A stretch of 64,000 nucleotides of DNA. Origin: Paenibacillus ginsengarvi. GTDB lineage: Bacteria > Bacillota > Bacilli > Paenibacillales > NBRC-103111. Positions 52,894-62,900 of this stretch are shown here, piece after piece (position 1 is the stretch's first letter; each line of letters opens with the position of its first letter). The notes under the pieces were generated by a model. The model saw only the letters and a program-made list of their open reading frames with translations, was not told the DNA's origin and ran no database searches. The stretch spans positions 558,001 through 622,000 of the forward strand of contig NZ_RBAH01000001.1 in the NCBI RefSeq assembly GCF_003626695.1. Reading direction: 5' to 3'. The position numbers and the translations under genes were made by a program.

Positions 52894-53988
52894 TTAGCGA
52901 AGGACGGTCAACTCCTTGCTTACCGCAGCGTTTACCGATTCGCAGCCGTTCTCCGTAACGATAACGATATCTTCGATCCGCACTCCGAATTTGCCGGGCA
53001 AATAAACGCCGGGCTCGATGCTGAACACCATCCCGGGTACGATAAGTTCATCGTTATCGGCCTGAACGGCCGGCTCCTCGTGAACGTCAATGCCGAGCCC
53101 GTGACCGGTCCGGTGAACAAAGTAAGCTCCGTATCCGCCCGCCTCGATAACGGAACGGGCAGCCCGGTCCACATCCGCTAGCGTCGCCCCTGGACGCACC
53201 GCACGTATGCCTGCTAGATGCGCTTCCTTCACAAGCTCGTAGACGGCGCGCTGCTCCTCGGAAGGTTCCCCGACGCAAAACGTTCGGGTCATATCCGAGC
53301 AATACCTGTCAAGCACGCCGCCCGTATCGATAATAATCAAATCCCCTTCGCGGACGACGGAATCTCCCGGCGTATGGTGCGGGTTCGCGCCGTTCGCTCC
53401 CGTCGCGACGGTCGGGTCGAACGACAAATCGCGAATGCCTTCCCGCTTCCACAACTCCAGCAGCTCATCCAGCAGCTCCGATTCGCTGCGGCCCGCACGA
53501 ATACGAGGGGCAAACGCGCTCATGACGCGGTTTAACGTTTCCGCCGATCGCCGGATCAGCTCCAGCTCGCGTTCGTCCTTCACTTGACGAAGCGTTCCGA
53601 GCAAGGGAGCCCCGTCGCTCCAGCGCACATTAGGCCGATGCTTCATAAGCCCGAGCAGATGACGGCTGGACCACGCCCCATCCACGGCGACGTTCGTGCA
53701 CGATTCTAACCGGGCTGCAAGCAGTTTCGAAGCATCTTCTCCGTCACGCCAAAAAACGGTGTCGAAGCCGACATCCGCCAGCTCGCCACGGTGCAGATCC
53801 GGCGCAAGGAGACATGTCTCCCCGCTGCTGCGCACCACCAGTGCCAGCAGTCTCTCATGAGCTTCGATCCAGACGCCGGTAAAGTAAAATAGATTGGCTG
53901 CGGACGCAACGACAATCGCATCGTTCCCGGTGCTCCCGAGCAAGCTTTGCAGTTTACTGAGCCGCTGCTTATAAAAGTTCTCGTTCAT
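52894..53988 (-). CDS. M24 family aminopeptidase (Xaa-Pro type)
   Basis: 364 aa. N-terminal creatinase-like domain, then a pita-bread peptidase with metal ligands: IIIDTGGVLDRYCSDMTRTF (two Asp), HRTGHGLGIDVHEEP (His and Glu) and FSIEPGVYLPGKFGVRIEDIV. It would cut N-terminal residues before Pro. ATG 53988 with GAGGAG eight bases upstream. Nothing around it suggests a special role. Confidence 0.95.
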   Translation of the reverse strand: MNENFYKQRLSKLQSLLGSTGNDAIVVASAANLFYFTGVWIEAHERLLALVVRSSGETCLLAPDLHRGELADVGFDTVFWRDGEDASKLLAARLESCTNVAVDGAWSSRHLLGLMKHRPNVRWSDGAPLLGTLRQVKDERELELIRRSAETLNRVMSAFAPRIRAGRSESELLDELLELWKREGIRDLSFDPTVATGANGANPHHTPGDSVVREGDLIIIDTGGVLDRYCSDMTRTFCVGEPSEEQRAVYELVKEAHLAGIRAVRPGATLADVDRAARSVIEAGGYGAYFVHRTGHGLGIDVHEEPAVQADNDELIVPGMVFSIEPGVYLPGKFGVRIEDIVIVTENGCESVNAAVSKELTVLR

Positions 53989-54054
53989 TTCTTTCGCTCC
54001 TCCCCTAGATCATCGTCCTGCTTCGAGTATTCGGTGCCGTCGCCCGAATCTCCT

Positions 54055-54861
54055 CTATATCACCACCGATTCAGATGTGGAACTGTTGTCTCCCTTTCGA
54101 GCGATCCATATGGTCCAGCGGTCCGCTTCTACGATGTCGCTGTGCGGCAGCTTCTGCTGCAGGTGGAGCACTAGAGCCTCAAGCTCGTCGTCCGTCAGTT
54201 CATGCAAAATCGAGCGGCCGAGCCGGCTTGTCAAGTCGTCCGCGAGCTCGCGAAACGAAGCGTACCGCCTTCTCGTCTCCCACCATTTTTGTTCTCCAAC
54301 GGACCCGAATCCGGCTTCGTTCATAGCGCTAATAACCGTTTCGGAACGATGCCGCCGCGATGTCTCGATAGCGGCCAGTCGCGGATACAGTTCGAAGAAA
54401 GCGCCGCGAATCGGAGCCTCGCCGGCAGGCAGCAAGCAATCGTCCGGCGTACGGTCCTGGACGAACAGCAGTCCGCCCGGCCGGAGAACTCTCCAGGCTT
54501 CGGCAAAGCACCCTTGCAGATCGTTCAGATGATGAATAAGCGCCCGTTCGACGACCATGTCGAACGATTCGTCCGGCAGCGGCACAGCCCGGGCGTCGCC
54601 TTGCATAAACCGGACTTGCTCCAGCCCGGCGCAATTATCTGCAGCCGACGTCAGCAGCGAAGCGGAAAAATCGACGCCGACTACTTCCGCAGCTCCCATC
54701 TCCGCGATTTTTTTCGAGTAGATGCCTCCGCCGCATCCGATATCAGCTACCATTTTGCCTTGAACCGGCACCAGACGGTTTACAAGCTCGCCCCAGCTTT
54801 CATCGGCGTTCCGGGACGAATAGGAGTAACGGTTACGAGAGTCGTGAAAATCGATGGGCAT
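54055..54861 (-). CDS. Class I SAM-dependent methyltransferase
   Basis: 268 aa. Rossmann motif [19 protein letters not shown], then [11 protein letters not shown], motif [18 protein letters not shown] and [13 protein letters not shown]. It is like ubiquinone/menaquinone-type UbiE or small-molecule methyltransferases; the substrate is not told. ATG 54861 with GGGAGAG upstream. The leader holds an apparent operator pair and a promoter, so it may be under a dedicated repressor. Confidence 0.88.
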
Positions 54862-54885
54862 TTATAGCACTCTCCCTAACAATTG

Positions 54886-54919
54886 TTTCATCTAACGAAA
54901 CTTAATTTCATATAACGAA
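54886..54919 (-). promoter_or_regulatory. Pair of TTTCATnTAACGAA operator-like repeats
   Basis: TTTCATCTAACGAAA at 54886-54900 and TTTCATATAACGAA at 54906-54919 are direct repeats with start-to-start spacing of 20 bases, that is two helical turns, and each has TTTC/GAAA half-sites. They lie just downstream of the -10 box of the methyltransferase promoter. A TetR- or MarR-type repressor is possible; none is encoded next to it. Confidence 0.5.
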
Positions 54920-54929
54920 CCACATACTC

Positions 54930-54957
54930 AGTATACATCATCCTTGATGAAATGTAA
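54930..54957 (-). promoter_or_regulatory. Possible promoter of the methyltransferase gene
   Basis: On the minus strand TTACAT (54952-54957), 16 bases, TATACT (54930-54935). The operator-like repeats follow within 11 bases. Confidence 0.5.
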
Positions 54958-55053
54958 CTGCTGCAAACACCGAATAACGCAAAAAAACGCACAAAGCCTC
55001 ACCCTCCGCAGCGAAGCGGAAGATGATGCCATGTGACAGCGATTCGATAAAGT

Positions 55054-56826
55054 TCAGTTTTTTTGCGGCGGTTCCGTGCTGCCCAGGTCCGGCTCAGCCT
55101 TAAACTCGACCTCTCCCGATTCGGTTCCGTGCAGCTCGAATACGACGATTTCGTTTGCCCCGGGACGAAGCAGCGGAGCGGGAACGTACAAGCTTTTCTG
55201 CGGTCCGCGGTTCCAATAACGACCCAGATTGAAGCCGTTCACCCACACGACGCCCTTCGTCCATCCTTCCAGGTATAGGAACGTATCCGCAGCCTGTTCC
55301 GCGTGAAGGGCGCCCTTGTAAAAGACCGGCGTTTCGCCATCCTCGCTTCCGGTAAAGTCGAGGCGTCCGAGTTCGTCAAGCGGCAGCGTACGAATCGTCC
55401 AGTCAAACAAAAACTGGTAGCCGAAGCGAACACCCTCCGTAATCCCTTTGGCATCCTTCAAATAAGCGCCGTAATTGATCCGGCCCATATTTTCCACCAA
55501 AATTTGCAGCTTCACGCCTTCCTTCGGTACCTCGAAGCTTACCTTCGCTTGCGGATTCCACCGCTCGATCACGCCCATATAACGGCCGTCCACGAATATA
55601 AGCGCACGGTCGCGAACGTCCTGCAAATGAAGCTCGTGAGCCGGGCGCGGCCCCGATATACGGGTTTCGTACAAAATAAAGCCGTCATTCTGCCCAAGCT
55701 TCTCCATCGGCACCGGATAAACGGAATCCACCGGCTCCGACAAGGCGTTCAGGTTGGCGAACAATCCGGCTTTCGCCGCCATCTGGACACGTCCGTATGC
55801 CAGCTTTGCAGACGGCTCGGGGAGCTTAAGCTCGGGCACATCCGTATAACGGGCCAACACCTCGCGCACCGCATAATACTTGTCTGTCGGATCTCCCGCT
55901 TCCGATAGCAGCACATCGTAATCGTAGCTCGTAATGGTCGGCTGATAGACGTCCGGAGACGGGCAGTTCGCTCCGCTGAAGAAACCGAAATTCGTTCCTC
56001 CGTGGAACATGTAGAAATTGACGGAGCCGTTTTCCTTGAGCATCTCTTCAAGTACAGCAGCCACATCGCCGCCATTCCGCGTATGGTGATGCTCGCCCCA
56101 ATGATCGAACCAGCCGTTCCAAAATTCCATGCACATGACCGGGCCGTCCGGCTGATAGTCCCTTAGCTTCGCAAACGCTTCGCCGGGCCGCGAGCCGAAA
56201 TTAACCGTCGCAAGCACGCCGGGCACCGTTCCGCCCTGCAGCATCGCGTCAGTAGGTCCGTCTGAGGTGAACAGCAGCACATCGATGCCGCGAGTTATCA
56301 TACTTTGCCGTAAATAGTCCAAATACTTCGTATCGTTGCCGTAGCTGCCGTATTCGTTCTCGATCTGAACCGCGATGATCGGACCCCCGTTTGTCGACAG
56401 CAGCGGCTTCAGCTTCGGCATCAACACATCGTAATAAGCGTCTACCCGGTCCAGAAAAGGCTTATGGAAGCAGCGCAGCCGCATGTCGGAGTCGGCCAGC
56501 AACCATGCCGGCAAACCGCCGAACTCCCATTCCGCGCAAATGTACGGGCTCGGCCTGACGATGACATACAGCCCGAGCTCTCCGGCGGTCCGGATAAACC
56601 GCTCGATATCGGCGATTCCCTGGAAATTGAAGACACCCGGCTTCGGCTCGTGCAGGTTCCAAGCCACATACGTTTCCACCGTATTGAAACCGCAAGCTTT
56701 CAGCTTGATCAGACGATCCCGCCAATATTCCGGCACCGTTCGGAAATAATGAATCGCGCCGGCTAAAATCTGCAGCGGTTTACCTTCATATAGAAATTGT
56801 CCGTTTAACGTTTCAAGAAGCGCCAT
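55054..56826 (-). CDS. Beta-galactosidase, GH35 family
   Basis: 590 aa. GH35 marks: AGAIHYFRTVPEYWRDRL near the start, ETYVAWNLHEP, SPYICAEWEFGGLPAWLL, the acid/base Glu in QIENEYGSYG and the nucleophile Glu in MCMEFWNGWFDHWGE. The C-terminal domains are beta sandwiches. There is no signal peptide, so it is cytoplasmic and works on imported beta-galactosides. It is divergent from an AraC regulator (56997), which probably controls it. ATG 56826. Confidence 0.94.
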   Translation of the reverse strand: MALLETLNGQFLYEGKPLQILAGAIHYFRTVPEYWRDRLIKLKACGFNTVETYVAWNLHEPKPGVFNFQGIADIERFIRTAGELGLYVIVRPSPYICAEWEFGGLPAWLLADSDMRLRCFHKPFLDRVDAYYDVLMPKLKPLLSTNGGPIIAVQIENEYGSYGNDTKYLDYLRQSMITRGIDVLLFTSDGPTDAMLQGGTVPGVLATVNFGSRPGEAFAKLRDYQPDGPVMCMEFWNGWFDHWGEHHHTRNGGDVAAVLEEMLKENGSVNFYMFHGGTNFGFFSGANCPSPDVYQPTITSYDYDVLLSEAGDPTDKYYAVREVLARYTDVPELKLPEPSAKLAYGRVQMAAKAGLFANLNALSEPVDSVYPVPMEKLGQNDGFILYETRISGPRPAHELHLQDVRDRALIFVDGRYMGVIERWNPQAKVSFEVPKEGVKLQILVENMGRINYGAYLKDAKGITEGVRFGYQFLFDWTIRTLPLDELGRLDFTGSEDGETPVFYKGALHAEQAADTFLYLEGWTKGVVWVNGFNLGRYWNRGPQKSLYVPAPLLRPGANEIVVFELHGTESGEVEFKAEPDLGSTEPPQKN

Positions 56827-56892
56827 GTTTTCGTCCCGACCTTTCGCATTCGAAAATGTTCTCTCTTGTTATAATAGTCGCCCGTCCCGTTT

Positions 56893-56934
56893 GGCACCAT
56901 GTGCATTTCGTCCGTTTTTTTGACCATTTGTGCA
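56893..56934. promoter_or_regulatory. Possible AraC-regulator binding sites between the GH35 and araC-type genes
   Basis: On the minus strand two similar words are found: TGCACAAATGGTC (56922-56934) and TGCACATGGTGCC (56893-56905), 29 bases apart, and the second overlaps a GCAC..GTGC palindrome. They lie just upstream of a weak GH35 promoter (TGGTGC, 17 bases, TATTAT). Such direct repeats are common AraC sites. Confidence 0.4.
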
Positions 56935-56957
56935 ATCACTGCTCGCAGTCCTATAAT
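56928..56957 (+). promoter_or_regulatory. Possible promoter of the AraC-type regulator
   Basis: TTGTGC (56928-56933), 18 bases, TATAAT (56952-56957). It is 40 bases before the regulator start and overlaps one of the AraC-like sites, which would allow autoregulation. Confidence 0.55.
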
Positions 56958-56996
56958 ACAGACATAGCATACTGCGAACGGCGGTGAACAGGCTGT

Positions 56997-57902
56997 ATGG
57001 ACATGGAGCTGTATTTCCCGAACATGACAAGCACCCTGCAAATTTCGGGCTGCGGATTCGGCGTCAAGCCGCCGGGCTGGTCGTACCCGAACCATCATCA
57101 TCATCTATTCGAGCTGTTATACTGCTTCGGCGGCGAAGCGGTCCATTACACGAACGGAATGGCGACTCCGTTGCGCGAGGGAGATTGGATCTGGATCAAA
57201 TCCGGAGTAAAACATCGAATGGAAAACGCGTCCGACGCGCCCTATTCGTTTTTCAACGTCCACTTCGATATCGACGACCCGGAGCTGAGAAAAACGTTAA
57301 GCGCGAGAGACTACGGTCTACTGACCGGGTCTGAGGCGAAGCGGACCAAGCTGCCGGGTTATATGGAGCGGATCGAGCAGTTGATGAGCGACGGCATGAC
57401 GAAGGAGCCGCAGCAGCATTCCGGCAAGCTGCCCCCGCTTCGGCTCGGACCCGCAACGAAAATCGAGCTGCAGGCTTGCATATTGCTCCTCATTCATCAA
57501 ATAACCGGCTATGTCGCGGAGCGCGAGCCTCTCCCGGCGCAGCATATGCAGCCAGTGTCAGCGGCTTCGGCGCTGGAGACGGATATCGCCCATGCGGTCG
57601 AGGAACGCTTGCAGCAAATGGCACTCGCCCCGGCAGAGCAAACGATCACGCAAATCGCCGATCAGCTTCATATCAGCCGCAGCCAGTGCACGAAAACATT
57701 TACGAAAGTATACGGCGTTTCGCCCCGCCGCTACGTCAGCCGACTGATCGAAAACCGGGCCAAACTTTTGCTCGTAACGACCAGCATGTCCGTCGAAGAT
57801 ATATCGCTCGAACTCGGCTTTCGGTCGCTAAGCCATTTCTCCCGGCAATTTCGACGCTGGACAGGTGTCTCGCCGATGCAGTACAGACCGAAACGCGAAT
57901 AA
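56997..57902 (+). CDS. AraC family transcriptional regulator
   Basis: 301 aa. N-terminal cupin-like sensor with PNHHHHLFELLYCFGG and a hydrophilic middle. The C-terminus (about 195-300) has two HTH motifs: ITQIADQLHISRSQCTKTFTKVYGVSPRRY and MSVEDISLELGFRSLSHFSRQFRRWTGVSPMQYRP. It is divergent from the GH35 gene and probably activates it in response to a sugar. ATG 56997. Confidence 0.94.
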   Translation: MDMELYFPNMTSTLQISGCGFGVKPPGWSYPNHHHHLFELLYCFGGEAVHYTNGMATPLREGDWIWIKSGVKHRMENASDAPYSFFNVHFDIDDPELRKTLSARDYGLLTGSEAKRTKLPGYMERIEQLMSDGMTKEPQQHSGKLPPLRLGPATKIELQACILLLIHQITGYVAEREPLPAQHMQPVSAASALETDIAHAVEERLQQMALAPAEQTITQIADQLHISRSQCTKTFTKVYGVSPRRYVSRLIENRAKLLLVTTSMSVEDISLELGFRSLSHFSRQFRRWTGVSPMQYRPKRE

Positions 57903-58084
57903 GCGGTGGCAGCCGAATCGGGCGGCGTTTCCCGCGTTTTTCGACAAAATTTGACGATTTCATAGAACATTATATGAAAATAATGTATACTGTTTTGGAG
58001 ATACGTACATAACGCGATCGCCAATTCCGCCTTTATTTGGCGCAGTCGGATTCCATATTTTGCGAGAGGTGCTGGCCAAATCGC

Positions 58085-59884
58085 ATGAACCAAAAAAACG
58101 CAAAAGTATTTGCTCTCGGGCATTTTATTTTTCCTGCGGTATTGTTTGTAATGTTTGTCAGCCAGAAGCAGTTCATTTTGCTCGTTCTTGCCCTGATGTC
58201 CATTTTGTTCACCATGTTTTTAGTGCAGCGGGCTTATATGGTCGGCGATTTGAGCCAATTGCTTAGAATGCCGAATCTGGCTTTCATCGTGTTCATCGAC
58301 ATGGCCATCGTGACACTGGTGTACGTTCTTCCTGAATGGCATACCGGCGTCAGTCCTACATGGCTGCTCTTATTCCTGCTCCCGCTCTATGCCTCCGAGC
58401 TGGGCATCCGAACAACTCTCGTCATATGCGCCTTCTCGGTAGGCGAGATCGCCTTGCTTGCCGTTGTCCAGGGGCAAAACTTCTTTTCGCTGAACACGAT
58501 GATGAACGTGCTCGGCATCATCGTCATGATCATCATGGTAGGAAGCACCTCGGATAATCTGGTAAGGATGGCGTATTACGATACGCTTACGAAGCTGCCG
58601 AACCGGGAAATGTTCAAGGACCGGCTCACGTCCGCCGTGGCCAAGCGCAGCCGCAAAGGGCTGGCCGTCCTGTTTCTCGATCTCGATCAGTTTAAGCATG
58701 TAAACGATACGATGGGCCACGATACGGGGGATGCACTGCTCCGGACGGTCGCCGACCGGCTTCGCGCCAGCCTGGACAAAGATATCTTTCTCGCGCGCAT
58801 GGGTGGCGACGAGTTTGCCATGCTCGTCCCGCAAGTATCCAATGTAGATCAGGTTAACCAGGTTTGCAGCGCCGTTTTTGAATGCTTGAGCGAATCGATC
58901 ATGCTCGGCCCTCATGAAATATACGCCACGACAAGCATTGGCATCGCGTTATATCCGAAACACGGCACCACCTCGGAAGCGCTGATGAAAAACTCCGAAG
59001 GCGCGATGTACCGCGCGAAAAAGCAAGGCCGAAACAATTACCAGTACTACTTGCCGCCGGAGAAAACGGAAGCGCAAATGGAACGTTTCGCCATGGAAGC
59101 GATGCTGCGCAAGGCGCTGGAAAAGGATGAGCTGCTCGTCTATTACCAGCCGCGCATCCATACAAAGTCGGAGAAAGTCGTCTGCGTCGAAGCGCTGGTC
59201 CGCTGGCGCCATCCGAGCCTCGGCATTATTCCGCCGGGAGACTTCATTCCGCTGGCCGAAGAAATTGGGCTTATCGCCCAGCTCGGCGAGCAGGTGCTGC
59301 GCAAAGCTTGCAAGCAAATCAAGAAGTGGCAGGACGAAGGCATGAAGGGGCTGTCCGTCAGCGTCAACCTGTCGCCGCTTCAGTTCAAGGAGCAGCATCT
59401 GCCCGGCATTATTAGCCGCATCTTGCGCCAGTCCGGTATGAGACCGGAGTTTTTGGAGCTGGAAATTACGGAAAGCGCAGCGATGCAAAACGTCGGACGT
59501 AACATTCTGATGCTGCGGGAGCTGAAAGAGATGGGCGTGAAAATATCGATCGACGATTTCGGCACAGGGTATTCGTCCCTAAGCTATTTGAAAAAGTTCC
59601 CGATCGACTCGCTCAAGGTCGACCGTTCCTTTATTAGCGGCATCCACCAAGACCCCGACGATGCAGCTATCGTCAACGCCATTATCGTGCTCGCCAAAAC
59701 GTTAAAGCTTCGCGTAACCGCCGAAGGCGTGGAAACGGAGCAGCAATATTTGTATTTGCAGCAGCACCATTGCGACGAAGCGCAAGGTTATTTGTTCGGC
59801 AAGCCGATGCCTCCGGAAACATTCGAGGAATGGTACATGCTGAACACGACCGAAAAAGATTTGATGCTTTCGCATGATTTTTAA
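58085..59884 (+). CDS. Membrane GGDEF-EAL protein (cyclic-di-GMP turnover)
   Basis: 599 aa. Five or six N-terminal transmembrane helices (to about 160), then a GGDEF domain with intact GGDEF (240-244) and an EAL domain with intact EAL (369-371), DDFGTGYSSL and EGVETEQQ. Both diguanylate cyclase and phosphodiesterase activity are possible. The inhibitory I-site RxxD before GGDEF reads LDKD and so lacks the Arg. The start ATG 58085 is used because the signal-like N-terminus begins there; AGAGGTG is rather far. Upstream is a TTTCAT/ATGAAA inverted repeat at about 57959-57980. Confidence 0.93.
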   Translation: MNQKNAKVFALGHFIFPAVLFVMFVSQKQFILLVLALMSILFTMFLVQRAYMVGDLSQLLRMPNLAFIVFIDMAIVTLVYVLPEWHTGVSPTWLLLFLLPLYASELGIRTTLVICAFSVGEIALLAVVQGQNFFSLNTMMNVLGIIVMIIMVGSTSDNLVRMAYYDTLTKLPNREMFKDRLTSAVAKRSRKGLAVLFLDLDQFKHVNDTMGHDTGDALLRTVADRLRASLDKDIFLARMGGDEFAMLVPQVSNVDQVNQVCSAVFECLSESIMLGPHEIYATTSIGIALYPKHGTTSEALMKNSEGAMYRAKKQGRNNYQYYLPPEKTEAQMERFAMEAMLRKALEKDELLVYYQPRIHTKSEKVVCVEALVRWRHPSLGIIPPGDFIPLAEEIGLIAQLGEQVLRKACKQIKKWQDEGMKGLSVSVNLSPLQFKEQHLPGIISRILRQSGMRPEFLELEITESAAMQNVGRNILMLRELKEMGVKISIDDFGTGYSSLSYLKKFPIDSLKVDRSFISGIHQDPDDAAIVNAIIVLAKTLKLRVTAEGVETEQQYLYLQQHHCDEAQGYLFGKPMPPETFEEWYMLNTTEKDLMLSHDF

Positions 59885-59913
59885 GAAAAGCTTCTATCGA
59901 AGCCTTTCGATGA
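59883..59913 (+). repeat. Short hairpin repeat related to the typA-region copy
   Basis: AAGAAAAGCTTCTATCGAAG followed by CCTTTCGATG, between the GGDEF-EAL stop and its terminator. It resembles the element at 7299-7325. Confidence 0.6.
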
Positions 59914-59926
59914 AGCTTTTATCGAC

Positions 59927-59965
59927 AAAATCCCCGAGCCGGCAGCAGCCGATTCGGGGATTTTC
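59927..59965. terminator. Bidirectional terminator between the GGDEF-EAL and addA genes
   Basis: AAAATCCCCGA, an inner GCCGGCAGCAGCC loop, TTCGGGGATTTT. The arms pair perfectly over ten bases and carry A/T-runs on both sides. Confidence 0.9.
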
Positions 59966-59967
59966 GT

Positions 59968-62900
59968 TTACACGTTCGTTATATGGTTGCCGTCGAAGAA
60001 AAAGAGCACCTTTTCCTTAACCGGTCTGCGCCATATTTGTTCAATCGCTCTTGCGTAAATGCTGAGCTGGATGCCATATCGCCTTGTCAGCTCGGCAAGC
60101 CGGTCTCCATAGATGGCATCTGTTTTGTAGTCGAGCAGCACGAGCTCCCCGCTCTCCTCGAACAAACAGTCGATGATCCCCTGCACGAGCACACTCTCTC
60201 CCTGCACGGCCTCCCCGGCAGAGGCGTCGAAAATGACCTCCTCAGCTGGAAGAGCGAAGCTGAACGGCACTTCGCGGTGCACCCGCTTAGCCGCCAAAAG
60301 TCGCCTTCCGATCGGCTCCCGGAAGAAGGAAGCGATCATGGCGGCGCTAACCTCGTCCCGATGCTCGGCTTGAATCAGCTGTTTCGCTACCATCCGGTCC
60401 AGCGTAGAGCGTACGACTTCCTCGGTCACCTCTCCCTGCAGCGATATATGCTGCATAACCGCGTGATAGATCGAGCCGCGCTCGGCCGCCGTCATTCCAC
60501 GTTTGCCAAGAAAGCTCGGCCTTCTTGCAAGATCAAACATCTGGGCGCGACCTCGGCCTTGTTCGCCGCTTTCTTCCGCCTTGCGGTCTGTTCGGGGCGT
60601 TCCAGCGCCCATATCCGGCCATTCGAGACCTGGCGACTCCTCCCCCCTGAACAAACGCTCTCCAAGCCGTTTCAGCTCGGAAACCGTAGTTTTGGAAAAC
60701 ATGCCGGATGCCTCCTCATGCGGATACGTCCAATCGAATCGCCGGCCAAGCTCCGCTTGCCGCTGTACATTCCCGCTGTCAACCGGTCTTAGCTGGGCTA
60801 CCGCTTCCATCCGGTCATCGGCAAAGCGCACCTCGACGGTAGCGGCCGCCTGAGCAAAGCCGGCTGAAGGAACAACCCCCGCCTTCCATTGCGACTCGTC
60901 GTCCACTAAAGCAGGCGGTGTCCGATACGGCTGATCCGTATCTTCTCCGACTCTGAGGAGATACGCTTGCGGGTGACGAACTAGCGCAGGGCCAAGCCAG
61001 TCAAGATAGTTCCGAGACCGGGCCAGCTCGTGGGCAGGCAGATGCCAGCCGCTTTCCTCCAGCATCCGTCCCCATTTGAGCACGCTTTTCTCGAACGATT
61101 TGACCGTGCCGACAAGCACCAGCTTTTCTTTCGGCCGCGTAAGCGCCACGTACAGGACGCGCAGCTCCTCGGCGAGCATCTCCATCTTCATCCGTCTGCG
61201 GATCGCCAGCATCGGCAGCGAAGGGCAAGCGACGCGAAGCCGGGAATCCACGTATACCGGACCGAAGCCGAGCTCCTTGTGAAGCAGGAACGAATCGTTC
61301 AGATCGGTCTGATTGAACGTTTTGCCGAGACCGGCGACGAAGACGACCGGAAATTCGAGCCCTTTGCTTTTGTGAATCGACATGATGCGAACGACATCCT
61401 CCTGCTCGCCAAGAGCGCGCGCGGCGCCCAGATCGGCCCCGCTCTCGCGCATACGCTCGACGAAGCGCAGAAACCGGAACAAGCCGCGGAACGAGGTCGA
61501 CTCATATTGTCGCGCCCGGTCGTACAGCGCACGCAGATTGGCCTGGCGCTGAAGCCCCCCCGGCATGCCGCCGACATAATCGTAATAGCCGGTTTGCCGG
61601 TAAATATGCCAGATCAGCTCGGAAAGCGAACCCATCTTCGCTTCGTCGCGCCAGCCCTCTAGTTGCTCACGGAAGCGGGTCAGCTTCGATCGCAGCTCGG
61701 GATTGACGGAAACACCGCCTGCCGCGCGATCAGCTTCCTCCTCGTTTTCCTCCAAACAGGCGATAACCGCCTCATAAAACGGCTTCTTCGTCCCGCGGAT
61801 GCGGACAATGGCCAACTCCGCCGAAGAGAGGCCGAACATCGGGCAGCGAAGCACAGCGGCGATAGGGATGTCCTGATACGGATTGTCAATCACCTGCAGC
61901 AGCGAGTACATCGCTTCCACTTCCGTCGCCGTAAAATAGCCGTTGTTCAGATCAGCATAGGCGGGAATGCCCGCCGTTCGCAGCTCCTCCATAAAAACCG
62001 GCGCCCATCCGGAGGTGGCCCGCAGCAAAATAACGATATCCCGGAAAGCGACCGGCCTGACTCCGCCGGCGCTTCGGTCATACACCTGATAGGGCGCATG
62101 GCCGTCGATCAGTTGGCGAATTTGCGAAGCGATATACCGCGCTTCGAGCTGCGCCGTTTCCGCCTGCTGCTCCTCCTGCTCGAGATTAACGCCCGGTAAG
62201 CCCGCCGCCGCATCGGCAGCTCCATCCGCATCCTCCGTTTCGTTTTCGCTCGCGGAGGATTCGTCCTCCCCGCCAGCGCCGCCCCGGTCGATCAGCGCAA
62301 GCTGGATGGCATGATCGCTGGCGATTTCCGGGTAAGTGGCGCCGCAAACGAGCTTGGCCGCGTCGTCGTATTCCATCTCTCCAACGGGTTCGGTCATAAT
62401 CTGCTTGAACACAAAGTTGACGCCGTCTACAATTTCCTGGCGGCTGCGGAAATTTCGCGCCAGATCGATTTTGCGGCCTCCGGTTGGCCGCTCCTCCTCC
62501 GCAGGCTCGAACCTCCGGTATTTGTCCATAAAGAGGCCGGGCTCGGCAAGGCGAAAACGATATATACTCTGCTTAACGTCCCCAACCATGAACCGGTTGC
62601 CGGGAGCCGGACGGGCGATCAGCGCGACGATCGCTTCCTGCACCGTATTCGTATCCTGATATTCATCCAGCAGGATTTCTACAAACTGCTCCCGGTATTG
62701 CTCGGCCGCGTCGGACGGAATCAGTGTACCCGGCAGCGAGTCCGGGTGGCGCAAAATATCGAGGCAATAATGCTCGAGGTCGGAAAAGTCGACGAGTCCT
62801 TTCGCCAGCTTCGCCTGCCGGTACCTTTCTCCGAACTGGATCACAATCTCCGCCAGCTTCAAAACGAGCGGCGCCGTTTCGGCCATTTCCGCGGCATACT

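Noticed and set aside
52894-53988. Possible role of the M24 peptidase as a proline dipeptidase of a special system
   Set aside because: It has all normal metal ligands and no neighbours that suggest anything beyond ordinary peptide turnover.
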